Assembly (NCBI RefSeq): GCF_001458775.1
Contig: NZ_CZPZ01000012.1
Coordinates: 372,001 to 436,000, forward strand
DNA: 64,000 nt
DNA from: Candidatus Nitrospira nitrificans
Lineage (GTDB): Bacteria; Nitrospirota; Nitrospiria; Nitrospirales; Nitrospiraceae
Direction: 5' to 3'
Under the pieces are notes generated by a model. It was not told the origin of the DNA and searched no databases. It saw nothing but the letters and a program-made list of their open reading frames with translations. This document shows positions 30,126-37,973 of this stretch, piece by piece. The stretch's first letter is position 1. The number at the start of each line of letters is the position of its first letter. The translations under genes were made by a program, and so were the position numbers.

Positions 30126-31592
30126 TTACTTGAGCGCTGATACCGCTTGCATGGCGAAGTCCACGAGTGGGTTCGGATAGATCCCAAAGATGACCACCCC
30201 GGCCACCGCGCAGGCCAACACGATGGAGAGACTCGGTGACATGACCATGCGAGGGCTCGCGCTCGACAGGTCGATCGGCTCGCGCATGTACATGACCATC
30301 ACCAGCCGGAGGTAGTAATAGGCCGAGATGACGGCAAAGATGAGCGCGACGGCAGCCAGCCACGGCAGACCGGCTTCCACCGCCGACATAAAGACATACA
30401 GTTTTCCGATGAACCCCGCGGTCGGAGGAATGCCCGCCAGCGAGACCATGAAGATCAACATGAGCAGCGCGGCCACCGGATGCCGTTTGGCGAGACCGGT
30501 GAAATCTTCGATGTTTTCTCCTTCGATCCCGTCCTTGCGAAGCATGGCGACGATGGCGAACGCGCCGAACGTCATGAACGCATAGAGCGAGAGATACAGC
30601 AGCACGCTGGCGATACCGGACGAGGTCCCGATGTGTCCGGTTGCGACCACGCCGATCAGCGCGTAGCCGGCATGGGCGATGCTTGAGTAGGCCAGCATGC
30701 GTTTCACATTCGTTTGCACCAATGCGACGATATTCCCCAAGATCAGGGTGGCAAGGCAAAGGATGAGGAACATCGCGGACCAGTTGGCTTTCAGGCCACC
30801 GAGTCCTTCGATGAACACTCTGAGAAATGCGCCGAAGCTTGCGGCTTTGGCTGCAACCGCCATGAAGGCGGTGACGGAGGTCGGAGCGCCTTGGTAGACA
30901 TCCGGCGTCCACATGTGAAACGGCACCACGGCAAGTTTGAACCCGAATCCGACCGCGAGCAGGATCGTGGCAAACAACAAGAGCGGATCGTCCAGGTTAC
31001 GACCGGAGATCGCCGCGGCGATCTCCGGCAGCCTGGTGCTTCCGGTCGCTCCATAGAGGAGCGAGATGCCGTAGAGGAGGATTCCCGATGAAAACGCTCC
31101 CAACACGAAGTACTTGGCCGAGGCTTCCAAGGAGCGAGGTTCCGATCGCTTCAGGCCCGCCATGACATACAGCGAGAGGGACATCAGCTCGGTGCCCAGA
31201 TAGAGGGTCAACAAATCGGCCGACGAGACCATGACCATCATCCCCGAGAGCGAGAGCAGGACGAAGCCGTAATATTCGCCGAAGTACAGCCGCTCTTCTT
31301 TCAAATAGGAATGAGAGAGAAGAATGGTCAGGCCGGTGACGAAGTAGAGGAGCAGCTTCCAGAAGGCTCCGTAGGCATCGATCACGACGAGCCCGCTGAA
31401 GATTGCGGCGGGAGCCTGTATTTGGGAAGCCGTCAATCCCATGCACACGGCAAGTGTTCCCAGGCTCAGCCACACCAAGCCGTCTTTGTCGGAGGCCCGC
31501 AGCACCGGATCGAGCACGAGCACGATGCAGGCTGCCGTGACGATCAGCAATTCCGGAAGGATGAGGAACAAGTCCGCCGCCGAGAAGGTCAT
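30126..31592 (-). CDS. nuoN: NADH-quinone oxidoreductase subunit N
   Basis: NuoN is one of the three antiporter-like proton-pumping subunits in the membrane arm of complex I. The 488 residues form about 14 helices with the Proton_antipo_M core (LMSLSLYVMAGL with its key glutamate just before, in GTELMS; FKLAVVPFHMWTPDVYQGAP; SSIAHAGYALIG). The ATG overlaps the nuoM stop (4 bp). It is the last nuo gene of the operon. Confidence 0.95.
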   Translation of the reverse strand: MTFSAADLFLILPELLIVTAACIVLVLDPVLRASDKDGLVWLSLGTLAVCMGLTASQIQAPAAIFSGLVVIDAYGAFWKLLLYFVTGLTILLSHSYLKEERLYFGEYYGFVLLSLSGMMVMVSSADLLTLYLGTELMSLSLYVMAGLKRSEPRSLEASAKYFVLGAFSSGILLYGISLLYGATGSTRLPEIAAAISGRNLDDPLLLFATILLAVGFGFKLAVVPFHMWTPDVYQGAPTSVTAFMAVAAKAASFGAFLRVFIEGLGGLKANWSAMFLILCLATLILGNIVALVQTNVKRMLAYSSIAHAGYALIGVVATGHIGTSSGIASVLLYLSLYAFMTFGAFAIVAMLRKDGIEGENIEDFTGLAKRHPVAALLMLIFMVSLAGIPPTAGFIGKLYVFMSAVEAGLPWLAAVALIFAVISAYYYLRLVMVMYMREPIDLSSASPRMVMSPSLSIVLACAVAGVVIFGIYPNPLVDFAMQAVSALK

Positions 31593-33178
31593 TGCGGTCG
31601 GCCCTCCGTCCCGGCCTGCGCTTCTTGACTGAACGTCGGTCCGATTGTCGTGATGGCATGCTCCATCGATGGAGTGAAGGAGGCATCTCGGCGCATGGCT
31701 GAAGCTCGCTCAGCAACCGGGGGGGAGATGCGCGCGATGACTTTCTCAACGCTGGGATGCATGCGGGTCAAGATGGGGTTCGGAAAGATCCCGATCAAAA
31801 AGATCAATGCGACAAGCGGCACCACGGTGATCATCTCACGCAGGTTCACATCGCGAAGTTTCGGGAGCATGTGCGGGTCGGAGACGCCGAAGGCGACACG
31901 TTGAACCATCCAGAGCAAGTAGGCCGCCGCGAGGATGATTCCCAACGAGGCGAGGGCGGCGGCGATTTTGCTCCAGAGGAAGGTGCCTACAAGGATCATA
32001 AACTCCCCGACGAAACTGTTCGTGCCGGGCAGCCCCAATGAAGACAAGGCGAAAATGACCAGGACCGTCGCATACCGCGGCATCGGTTTCGTGAGGCCGA
32101 CATTGTCGGCGATCTGTCGGCTATGGGTGCGTTCGTAAATCATTCCGACGCAGAGAAAGAGTCCACCGGTGGTGATGCCGTGGTTCACCATCTGCATGAC
32201 GGCGCCTTCGATTCCTTGAATATTGAACATGAAGAGGCCGAGAGTCACGAACCCCATATGGCTCACGCTGGAATAGGCGATGAGTTTTTTAAGATCGGCT
32301 TGCGCCAACGCCATATAGGCTCCATAGATGATCGCCGCAATCGAAAGCCCCACGATGAACGGAGTGAACAGCTGTGAGGCATCCGGCAACATGGGAAGGC
32401 TGAAGCGCAGAAACCCATAGGTGCCCATCTTGAGCAGCACGCTGGCGAGGATCACGCTGCCGGCCGTGGGCGCTTCCACGTGCGCATCGGGCAGCCAGGT
32501 ATGGAACGGGAACATAGGGACCTTGACGGCGAAGGCGGCGAAGAACGCGAGGAAGAGCCAGAATTGCAACGATTGGGAATAGGCGCCTTGGCTCAATTGA
32601 AGAATGTCGAACGTATGGCCGCCTTGGAAGTACAAGACCAAGATTGCGACCAGCAGCAAGACGCTGCCGGCGAGGGTATAGAGCAAAAATTTGATCGCGG
32701 CGTAGAGGCGATTGGGTCCGCCCCAGACTCCGATCAGGAGATACATCGGGATCAGCATCGCTTCCCAAAACACATAGAACAGCACGAAATCCAGCGCGCA
32801 GAATACCCCGATCATGGCGCTTTCCATGATCAGCAGCATGGCCATGAAACTTCGAATCCTCTTCTCAATGGAGTACCAGGAAATCAAGATGCAGAGCGGC
32901 ATCAGGACCGTCGTCATGAGGACGAGCGGGAGACTGATTCCGTCGAGGCCGAGCCGGTAGTTGATGGACAGCGCCGGAATCCACCGGGCCGATTCAACGA
33001 ACTGCATCTGACCGGATGACGCATCGAACAGCCACCAGAGCGGGAATGAGATCAGGAGGTCGATCACGGTGACCGTAAGGGCGAGCAGCCGGGTCGAGGT
33101 GTCCTTCACGACAAAGACCGCAGCCGCTCCGGCCAGGGGGATGAAAATCAATAGTGTAAGCCAAGGGAAACTGGTCAT
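31589..33178 (-). CDS. nuoM: NADH-quinone oxidoreductase subunit M
   Basis: NuoM is the second antiporter-like subunit. Its 529 residues show the FYVFWEAMLIPMYLLIG segment with the essential glutamate, the lysine-containing VKVPMFPFHTWLPDAHVEAPT, and LKKLIAYSSVSHMGFV. The start codon ATGACC lies within the heptad-repeat arm at 33173-33200, with no ribosome-binding site. Confidence 0.95.
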   Translation of the reverse strand: MTSFPWLTLLIFIPLAGAAAVFVVKDTSTRLLALTVTVIDLLISFPLWWLFDASSGQMQFVESARWIPALSINYRLGLDGISLPLVLMTTVLMPLCILISWYSIEKRIRSFMAMLLIMESAMIGVFCALDFVLFYVFWEAMLIPMYLLIGVWGGPNRLYAAIKFLLYTLAGSVLLLVAILVLYFQGGHTFDILQLSQGAYSQSLQFWLFLAFFAAFAVKVPMFPFHTWLPDAHVEAPTAGSVILASVLLKMGTYGFLRFSLPMLPDASQLFTPFIVGLSIAAIIYGAYMALAQADLKKLIAYSSVSHMGFVTLGLFMFNIQGIEGAVMQMVNHGITTGGLFLCVGMIYERTHSRQIADNVGLTKPMPRYATVLVIFALSSLGLPGTNSFVGEFMILVGTFLWSKIAAALASLGIILAAAYLLWMVQRVAFGVSDPHMLPKLRDVNLREMITVVPLVALIFLIGIFPNPILTRMHPSVEKVIARISPPVAERASAMRRDASFTPSMEHAITTIGPTFSQEAQAGTEGRPQ

Positions 33179-33262
33179 CGGTCATTGGCCAGTGGTCAAT
33201 CGTCGTTGGAAAGAAGAGCAGGACGACGTGCTCTCCAGTGACCAATGACGAATGACCATTGA
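33173..33262. repeat. Inverted heptad-repeat element in the nuoL-nuoM junction
   Basis: Four GGTCATT-type heptads (33173-33200) and four CCAATGA-type heptads (33235-33262) flank a loop. The loop begins TTGGAAAGAAGA and ends TCTCCA, as does the loop of the nuoJ-nuoK element. This marks the two as copies of one ancestor. Confidence 0.8.
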
Positions 33263-33271
33263 CTCTTCCTT

Positions 33272-35170
33272 CTACGAAATCAGAAAGACTGTCACGATTA
33301 CGACCACTCCGACCGCCATTGCCAGCGCGTAATGTTGGGTCTGTCCGCTCTGGACCAATCGTAACAGCCAGCCTCCCCAGGTGACGGCACGCGCGATACC
33401 GTTGACGGTTCCATCGATCACTTGGATATCAACCCGCTTCCAGAGTCCGGAGGCTGCCGCAAACGTCGGTCGCACGAATAGACGATCGTATGCTTCGTCG
33501 ACATACCATTTGTTCAACGAGCCGCGATAGAGGCTGCCCCACTGCCGAGCCAAGCGATCCGGAAGATCCGGGTTGAGGACATAGACATAATAGGCGGCGG
33601 CAATCCCGATCAGACCCATCGCGGTTGCCGCGGCCATAATCATGAGGCCCTCCGAGCCATGATGAGCGGTTGAGTCGCCCCCGGTTGAAAAGACCGGCTC
33701 CAGAAATGATGGGATGCCGAGATAGCCCGTCAGAACACTGAAGAACGCCAGAATGAGAAGCGGGGTCGTCATCGTCTGCGGCGGCTCATGGACATGATCG
33801 GCATGGCGCGGATCGACACGTGAAGTCCCCCAAAACGTGACGAACACGAGCCTGAAACTGTAAAAGGCGGTCAGGAGAGCCGTCAGCAGACCAACGAGCG
33901 TCAGGATCCGACCAAGGTCGCCGGATGACCAGGCGGACACGAGGATGTCGTCCTTGCTGAAGAAGCCGGCCGTCAGAGGAAAGCCGGCAAGCGCCAGCGA
34001 GCCCACCACAAACGTCCAGTAGGTAATCGGCAACTTGTCTTTGAGGCCGCCCATGTGCCTCATATCTTGCTCATGGTGCAGGGCAATAATCACGGAGCCG
34101 CAGCCTAAAAACAGCAAGGCCTTGAACGCGCCGTGCGTCAATAAGTGATAGATGCCGGAGGCATAGGCGCCGAGCCCGCACGCCATGATCATGTACCCGA
34201 GCTGACTGACCGTCGAATAGGCGACGACACGCTTGATGTCGGTCTGAGTCAGCGCGATCGTGGCGCCGAGGACCATCGTCGCCGCGCCTGTCATCGCCAC
34301 CACGTCCATCGCGATCGGAGAAAGGTTATAGATCGGGGCGAGACGCGCCACCATGAAGACGCCGGCGGTGACCATCGTGGCGGCGTGAATGAGGGCCGAA
34401 ATCGGTGTCGGTCCTTCCATCGCATCAGGCAGCCAGACGTGGAGCGGAACTTGCGCCGACTTGCCCACTGCGCCGGTGAACAATAAGAGCGCAATAAGCG
34501 TGAATACCGACACTTCCCATGTGCCGCCGAAAGGACCAAGGAGGTTCATCGTCACATCCGTCGCTTCATGGAGGGCGGGGAAGATATCAAGATAGTTCAG
34601 TGAGCCGAATTGGTACCAGATGAGCAGAAGGCCGAGCATGAAGCCGAAATCGCCGACGCGGTTCACCAGAAAGGCCTTGGTGGCGGCTGCGCAGGCGGCG
34701 GCGCGCTCGTACCAGTGCCCGATCAACAAATAGGAGCATAGCCCGACGGCCTCCCAGAACACGAAGAGCTGTAATAAGTTGTCGGCCAGCACCAACATCA
34801 ACATGGAAAAAGTGAACAGCGCGATGTAGCCGAAGAAACGGGCATAGCCCGACTCGCCATGCATATAGCCGATCGTATAGACATGCACGAGCGAGCTGAC
34901 ACCGGTGACCAATAGGAGCATCACGGCGGTGAGTCGGTCGATATGGAGACCGATGTGAATGTCGAGGTGACCGGAAGCCAACCACGTATAGAGTGGAACA
35001 GAAACGACGGACCCCGAGACGACCTCGAAAAATGCCGACAGCGACAACGCGAACGACAGCAGCACCGCCGGAACCGCAACCAAGTGCGCGCGGTCCTTAA
35101 TATGCGATCCCGCCAGGCCTAATACCAGAAAGGCGATCAGCGGCAGAAGTGGGATGAGGGCGTAGATCAT
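33272..35170 (-). CDS. nuoL: NADH-quinone oxidoreductase subunit L
   Basis: NuoL is the distal antiporter-like subunit with the long lateral helix. Its 632 residues include LFVFWEAVGLCSYLLIG, GKSAQVPLHVWLPDAMEGPTPISALIHAATMV (split by the usual motif boundaries), VAYSTVSQLGYM and a C-terminal extension with an amphipathic stretch and a last helix. It lies between nuoK and nuoM, both junctions holding heptad elements. Confidence 0.95.
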   Translation of the reverse strand: MIYALIPLLPLIAFLVLGLAGSHIKDRAHLVAVPAVLLSFALSLSAFFEVVSGSVVSVPLYTWLASGHLDIHIGLHIDRLTAVMLLLVTGVSSLVHVYTIGYMHGESGYARFFGYIALFTFSMLMLVLADNLLQLFVFWEAVGLCSYLLIGHWYERAAACAAATKAFLVNRVGDFGFMLGLLLIWYQFGSLNYLDIFPALHEATDVTMNLLGPFGGTWEVSVFTLIALLLFTGAVGKSAQVPLHVWLPDAMEGPTPISALIHAATMVTAGVFMVARLAPIYNLSPIAMDVVAMTGAATMVLGATIALTQTDIKRVVAYSTVSQLGYMIMACGLGAYASGIYHLLTHGAFKALLFLGCGSVIIALHHEQDMRHMGGLKDKLPITYWTFVVGSLALAGFPLTAGFFSKDDILVSAWSSGDLGRILTLVGLLTALLTAFYSFRLVFVTFWGTSRVDPRHADHVHEPPQTMTTPLLILAFFSVLTGYLGIPSFLEPVFSTGGDSTAHHGSEGLMIMAAATAMGLIGIAAAYYVYVLNPDLPDRLARQWGSLYRGSLNKWYVDEAYDRLFVRPTFAAASGLWKRVDIQVIDGTVNGIARAVTWGGWLLRLVQSGQTQHYALAMAVGVVVIVTVFLIS

Positions 35171-35172
35171 AA

Positions 35173-35263
35173 GTGGTCAACAGTCATTAGTCATTGGTCA
35201 ATAGGTCACTCGGCGAAAATAGGTTGAACCATGTTTCTTCAACAATGACCGTTGACCATTGAC
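35173..35263. repeat. Inverted heptad-repeat element in the nuoK-nuoL junction
   Basis: Five heptads of type TTGGTCA (35173-35207) and three of type CATTGAC (35243-35263) are separated by a 35-bp loop. The element fills nearly the whole gap between the genes. Confidence 0.75.
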
Positions 35264-35268
35264 TTTTT

Positions 35269-35574
35269 CTACCATTTGAGCAGGTTGAACTCTTCGACAT
35301 TGATGGTCGATCTCGATCGGTGCAGGGCGATGATGATCGCGAGGCCGACGGCGACCTCGGCGGCGGCGACCGTCAAGGCAAAAAAGACAAACACTTGACC
35401 GCCGAGATCCTGCAGATGATCGGAGAATGCGACGAAGTTGATGTTGGTCGCGTTCAGCATCAGTTCCACGGACAGCAGAATGGCGATGATATTGCGCCGG
35501 ATCAACACGCCCACGACGCCTGTCAGGAAGACGATGGCGCTCAAGATGAGGTAATAGGAAATCGGAATAGTCAT
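35269..35574 (-). CDS. nuoK: NADH-quinone oxidoreductase subunit K
   Basis: The 101 residues form three transmembrane helices with the conserved buried glutamates in [14 protein letters not shown] and in [12 protein letters not shown]. It is a small membrane-arm subunit in the proton path. The ATG at 35574 lies within a heptad arm and no ribosome-binding site is seen. Confidence 0.95.
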   Translation of the reverse strand: MTIPISYYLILSAIVFLTGVVGVLIRRNIIAILLSVELMLNATNINFVAFSDHLQDLGGQVFVFFALTVAAAEVAVGLAIIIALHRSRSTINVEEFNLLKW

Positions 35575-35653
35575 CGGTCACCAGTCATTTGTCATTGGAA
35601 AGAAGAATGAGGCAGCACGGTCTCCACTGACCATTGACTATTGACCATTGACT
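35570..35653. repeat. Inverted heptad-repeat element in the nuoJ-nuoK junction
   Basis: The left arm (35570-35597) is four heptads and includes the nuoK start. The right arm (35626-35653) is four heptads and encodes the last codons and TAG of nuoJ. The loop begins GGAAAGAAGA and ends TCTCCA, like the element at 33.2 kb. Confidence 0.8.
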
Positions 35654-36180
35654 CCTCCTGCTTCGCCCTCGCCGATGTCGCGTTTGGCGAGGACGATGGC
35701 GCCGATCATTGCCACAAGGAGCACCAAGGAGGCCACCTCGAACGGGAACAAATAGGTTGAAAAAAGCGTCTTGCCGATGGCCAAGGTATTGTCGATGGCG
35801 AGGGCATCATGCGGCTCCGACTGGAGCGACGGACTCCCGGTGATGACGGCGCCGGCTCCGCCGGAGAGCAGCAAGACGGACTCAATGAGCAACGGCACGC
35901 AGACAATCCCTGCGATCCGCCATTGGCTGTGGTACCGGTCGTCTTGCGTGACATTGAGCAACATGACGACGAACAGATACAGCACGAGAATGGCCCCGGC
36001 ATAGACGATAATCTGCACGGCCGCGAGAAATTCGGCATGAAGCGTGATGAAGAGTCCCGCGACATGGAAAAACATGACCAAGAGCGACAGCGCGCTGTAA
36101 ACGGGATTTCTCAATGCCACCACCAGAATAGAAGTGACGGCGATCATCCCGGCGAAGTATCCAAAAAACAGCTGTGACAT
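35638..36180 (-). CDS. nuoJ: NADH-quinone oxidoreductase subunit J
   Basis: The 180 residues have five transmembrane helices, with the conserved AVQIIVYAGAILVLYLFVVMLLN segment (pi-bulge helix TM3). The last codons (VNGQ and TAG) lie in the heptad arm at 35626-35653, so the native C-terminus was probably altered by the element. The start follows AGGA a few bases upstream. Confidence 0.93.
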   Translation of the reverse strand: MSQLFFGYFAGMIAVTSILVVALRNPVYSALSLLVMFFHVAGLFITLHAEFLAAVQIIVYAGAILVLYLFVVMLLNVTQDDRYHSQWRIAGIVCVPLLIESVLLLSGGAGAVITGSPSLQSEPHDALAIDNTLAIGKTLFSTYLFPFEVASLVLLVAMIGAIVLAKRDIGEGEAGGVNGQ

Positions 36181-36268
36181 GGACGGTTCCTGGGTTAGCG
36201 ACCGACCTGGACTAGACTACCGCAACGGTGTTGTCGTCATCGGCCGTTCGATGCGTGTTCTTTGAAAG

Positions 36269-36835
36269 TCAGTCCGGTTTTGGCGGCACGTGTTTGAATG
36301 CGACGTTGAAGAACGCGACGTTTGGATGTTGCAGTTCCAAACGTTTCTCGCGGATCGGAAACGAACGGTCGCCGATCGCGAGTAATTGTTGTTTGTTCAG
36401 GTGCAGCTGGCGCTTGTCGTAGACCGCCCACTCAAATTCTCTCGTCATGCCCAGCGCATCGACAGGGCAGGCATCCACGCACATCCCGCAGAACAAGCAC
36501 CGGGTCATGTCCATGTAATATTCTTTCGAGTACCGCTTCGTCGGTTCACCCGGCACTTCGGCGCTGACGACACGGATGACGCGCGACGGACAGGCGGCTT
36601 CACAGAGATCACATCCCACGCACTTCTCGGTCCCATCGTCGTATCGGAGCAGCGCGAGCATGCCGCGGTAATTATCCGGCAGCGTGCGTTTTTCGTGAGG
36701 GTACTGCAAGGTCACGGGACGGTAATTGAGGAGATGCGACAACGTCGCTTTCATGCCGACGAGGATCTCGTAGAACGTGATCGTTTTGAACCATTCGCGC
36801 AGGTTCAAACGTTTGGTGGTCGTCGTAGATGCCAT
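36269..36835 (-). CDS. nuoI: NADH-quinone oxidoreductase subunit I
   Basis: NuoI carries the two [4Fe-4S] clusters N6a and N6b in the peripheral arm. The 188 residues have two ferredoxin motifs, CVGCDLCEAACPSRVI and CLFCGMCVDACPVDAL. The ATG at 36835 gives the normal family length; the frame is open much further upstream only because it runs through nuoH. It lies 14 bp after nuoH. Confidence 0.95.
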   Translation of the reverse strand: MASTTTTKRLNLREWFKTITFYEILVGMKATLSHLLNYRPVTLQYPHEKRTLPDNYRGMLALLRYDDGTEKCVGCDLCEAACPSRVIRVVSAEVPGEPTKRYSKEYYMDMTRCLFCGMCVDACPVDALGMTREFEWAVYDKRQLHLNKQQLLAIGDRSFPIREKRLELQHPNVAFFNVAFKHVPPKPD

Positions 36836-36849
36836 ATCGATCTCGCCCG

Positions 36850-37926
36850 CTATTTCATCTGTTGGTAGAAAAACACCGCGAGGGCCGTCACGACGATGTT
36901 TCCCAACGCGATGGGCAACAGCACCTTCCAGCCGAACCTCATCAATTGATCGTAGCGCAGTCTCGGCAGCGTGGCTCGCAGCCAGAAAAAGAGGAACAAG
37001 AACGAGTACGTCTTGACCGCGAACCACATGGTGTTCTCGACCCAGGCCAAGGACGGCAGGCCGAGGAGCGCCATAATCGTTCCCGGGTACGGGGCGTTCC
37101 ATCCGCCGAGGAACAGCGCGGCCGCCACGCAGGACACTAACACCATGTTGGCGTACTCGGCGAGGAAAAAGAATGCGAATCGGAGGCCGCTGTATTCAGT
37201 GAAGAAGCCGGCGACGAGCTCGCTTTCCGCCTCCGGCAGGTCGAACGGGACTCGGTTGGTTTCCGCCACCGCCGAGATCACGTAGATGACGAACGCGAAA
37301 ATTTGCGGGGCCGGCAGCGCGAAGAGATACCAATTCCAAAAGCCTCCGGCCTGGGCGTCGGTGATTTTCACCAGGCTGAGCGTGCCGGCCAGAATCAACA
37401 CGCCGACGATGGACAGTCCCACGTTGAGCTCATAACTGATGATCTGCGCCGCCGATCGGAGCCCGCCGAGCAACGAGTATTTGCTGTTGGACGCCCATCC
37501 CCCCAGGATGATGCCGTAGGCGCCGAGCGACGCGAAGGCTAGGATGTACAGAATGCCGATATTGATGTCGCTGACGACAAACGGCCTCACGGTGATGCCG
37601 CCGACCTCGAACGTCTGATTGGGGCCCCACGGGATGACGGCAAATCCGATGAACGCGGGAATCAAACACAGGATCGGAGCCATCGTGAACAGGAACTTGT
37701 TGGCCCCGGCGGGGATGATGTCTTCCTTGAAGAAGAGCTTGATGGCATCCGCAAACGGTTGGAGAATGCCGTAAGGTCCTACTTCCATCGGACCCATGCG
37801 GTCCTGCATCCAGCCGAGGACTTTTCGTTCCGCAAGGGTGAGGATGAGCACAGTGATGACTACGATGCCCATGACCGCGGCGATCTGGGTCAGGGAGATA
37901 GCGAGACGCAATCCGAATTCAGTCAC
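36850..37926 (-). CDS. nuoH: NADH-quinone oxidoreductase subunit H
   Basis: NuoH forms the quinone-channel subunit linking the two arms. The 358 residues comprise eight helices, with ERKVLGWMQDRMGPMEVGPYG, LPEAESELVAGFFTEYSG (conserved acidic loop) and the final LRYDQLMRFGWKVLLP. The start is GTG at 37926 with GAGGAG upstream. Confidence 0.95.
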   Translation of the reverse strand: MTEFGLRLAISLTQIAAVMGIVVITVLILTLAERKVLGWMQDRMGPMEVGPYGILQPFADAIKLFFKEDIIPAGANKFLFTMAPILCLIPAFIGFAVIPWGPNQTFEVGGITVRPFVVSDINIGILYILAFASLGAYGIILGGWASNSKYSLLGGLRSAAQIISYELNVGLSIVGVLILAGTLSLVKITDAQAGGFWNWYLFALPAPQIFAFVIYVISAVAETNRVPFDLPEAESELVAGFFTEYSGLRFAFFFLAEYANMVLVSCVAAALFLGGWNAPYPGTIMALLGLPSLAWVENTMWFAVKTYSFLFLFFWLRATLPRLRYDQLMRFGWKVLLPIALGNIVVTALAVFFYQQMK

Positions 37927-37973
37927 GATAGGACTCCTCGATTAGCACAGTGATCCGCGTTGAAAAAGAGTCA